Assembly (NCBI GenBank): GCA_031289445.1
Contig: JAITPL010000075.1
Coordinates: 1-5,662, forward strand
DNA from: Tannerella sp.
Lineage (GTDB): Bacteria > Bacteroidota > Bacteroidia > Bacteroidales > Tannerellaceae
DNA length: 5,662 nt
Direction: 5' to 3'
Shown here piece after piece: positions 5,601 through 5,662 of the stretch (positions within the stretch are counted from its first letter, which is position 1; every line of letters starts with the position of its first letter). Made by a program: the position numbers and the translations under genes. Below the pieces are notes generated by a model, which searched no databases, was not told the origin of the DNA, and was given only the letters and a program-made list of their open reading frames with translations.

Positions 5601-5662
5601 ATACAAAGCCCCATGGCGCAGGTTATCCTCGGCGGACTGCTAAGCTCAACCCTGCTAAACGG
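2616..5662 (+). CDS. Heavy-metal RND efflux permease, CusA/CzcA family (3' end outside window)
   Basis: This proton-driven inner-membrane pump moves metal ions into the channel formed with the adaptor and an outer-membrane protein. The frame is open for 1015 codons with no break; family length is about 1030-1050, so only the last helix end is missing. Residues 12-34 are TM1, followed by the family motif VDVFPDINAPTV. TM2-TM6 span about 345-500 and include the TM4 proton-relay segment SLVDDAIVDVEN, with Asp404 and Glu411 in the positions of CzcA D408 and E415 (CusA D405 and E412). The position of CzcA D402 is Ser398. TM7 and the second periplasmic half follow with FLPPFNEGSF (about 564-573), HRIDAMLSG (667-675) and a large docking/porter region. 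TM8-TM11 start near residue 870 and include GIATRNGMLLI and NPILMTALTS. Metal specificity is unclear: TM4 resembles CusA, whereas Val/Ile-type NPILMT replaces the CusA RPKAMT lysine. The ATG follows the adaptor stop by 12 bases; no Shine-Dalgarno is seen. Confidence 0.95.
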   Translation, partial: MLNKIIGFSLNNRLIVLFGAVLLLLAGLYTAGRMEVDVFPDINAPTVVVMTEAKGMAPEEVERLVTFPIETALNGATDVYRVRSSSTTGFSVVWVEFNWGTDIFRARQTVSEKLAVLGDALPVNVGRPVLGPQSSILGELLIVGLTSDSLSLQELRSIADWTIRPRLLSTGGVAQVTVIGGEIREYQILLHPDKMKHYSVSLEQALAGVGNVNGNASGGVLYEYGNEYIIRGMIAANRLEDLGRMLIKSDNKNAVLLESIAEVRVGGKSPRLGAASNGGKPAVLITLTKQPYVSTLELTGKLDRTLAELQQSLPPNVHVSTDIFRQAEFIDSSISNVQKSLYEGGIFVVIVLFIFLMNVRTTIISLVTIPLALLTSIVALHLMDLSINTMSLGGMAISIGSLVDDAIVDVENVFKRLKENRLKPPEERKETLTVIFEASKEVRMPILNSTLIIVVSFVPLFFLSGMEGRMLAPLGIAFIVALFASTAIALTLTPVLCSYLLKPSKRKLTKIKTKIKIKGLGEYISPAYRKALLWTLDKKAFVLGGTAVIMAGTLVLFFTLGRSFLPPFNEGSFTINISTLPGISLEESDNMGRMAEEILLSIPEIRTTGRKTGRAELDEHALGVNVSEIEAPFVLEKRSKDELIADVRGKLKILPGVNVEIGQPISHRIDAMLSGTRANIAIKLFGPDLNKMFAIGNMIKAQIEDIKGIADLNVEQQIERPQLKIEPRRELLVKYGISMPAFAEFINVMLAGEVVSQVYEGNKVFDLTLKADDESRNSIARIREMMIDADGGKVPLSNVANITSSVGPNTINRENVVRKIVVSANIAGRDLHGAVNDIRRQIDRNINLPEGYYIEYGGQFESEQAASRTLLTASVFSVIVIFLLLYSQFKSASRSAVILLNLPLSLIGSVIVIALTSGVISIPAIIGFISLFGIATRNGMLLIARYEDLRAEGLSVTECVVKGSLDRLNPILMTALTSALALIPLAVGSHLPGNEIQSPMAQVILGGLLSSTLLN
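4140..4169 (+). repeat. 12-base in-frame repeat encoding TKIK-TKIK-IK in the permease
   Basis: ACTAAGATCAAG at 4140-4151 is repeated exactly at 4152-4163 and followed by half a unit (ATCAAG, 4164-4169). It is in frame and encodes Thr-Lys-Ile-Lys twice, then Ile-Lys, at residues 509-518. This lies after TM6, just beyond the CSYLLKPSKRK segment, in the cytoplasmic linker between the two halves of the pump. The insert adds a strongly basic stretch in a place where family members vary in length, so it should be tolerated. It looks like a recent slippage expansion. Confidence 0.85.

Noticed and set aside
1..5662. Search by eye for tRNA or rRNA genes, CRISPR arrays, insertion-sequence ends and transposases.
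   Set aside because: None seen; the window is accounted for by the two divergent operons and the 206-base region between them.

Overview
The window looks like chromosomal DNA from a member of the Bacteroidota, most likely the order Bacteroidales. Three things point there. Both divergent promoters carry the Bacteroidota -7 motif TAnnTTTG (TACCTTTG and TATCTTTG, each followed by CA). No start codon has a clear Shine-Dalgarno sequence. The left-hand gene pair (small exported peptide, then 6-bladed beta-propeller lipoprotein) is an arrangement typical of Bacteroides and Parabacteroides relatives. I cannot name a species.

Layout. On the minus strand, reading leftward from a promoter at about 763-792, lie a 131-residue glycine-rich exported peptide (273-668) and, overlapping it by four bases (ATGA), the N-terminal 92 residues of a 6-bladed beta-propeller lipoprotein (1-276) that runs off the left edge. 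On the plus strand, reading rightward from a promoter at about 824-852, lie a 140-residue histidine-rich exported protein (875-1297), a 76-base gap containing a strong hairpin, a histidine-rich CusB/CzcB-type periplasmic adaptor lipoprotein (1374-2603) and, 12 bases later, a CusA/CzcA-type heavy-metal RND permease (2616 to the right edge, 1015 codons, unbroken). The permease probably lacks only its last few tens of residues here. No intergenic stretch exceeds about 210 bases.

How the genes work together. The rightward genes form most of a tripartite metal-efflux operon: inner-membrane proton/metal antiporter, periplasmic adaptor, and a small His-rich protein that may bind or sense metal in the periplasm. 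The outer-membrane TolC-like channel is not in the window and would be expected downstream. No regulator is visible. The permease has CzcA-like and CusA-like residues in different places, so the metal cannot be assigned from sequence alone. The leftward pair appears unrelated in function and of unknown role.

The parts most worth a second look are the glycine-rich peptide with its degenerate NVEALA-like leader, the histidine-rich segments in two consecutive efflux genes, the hairpin between them, and the compact divergent promoter with two phased A-tract repeats. I did not find a wholly new system that I could defend.
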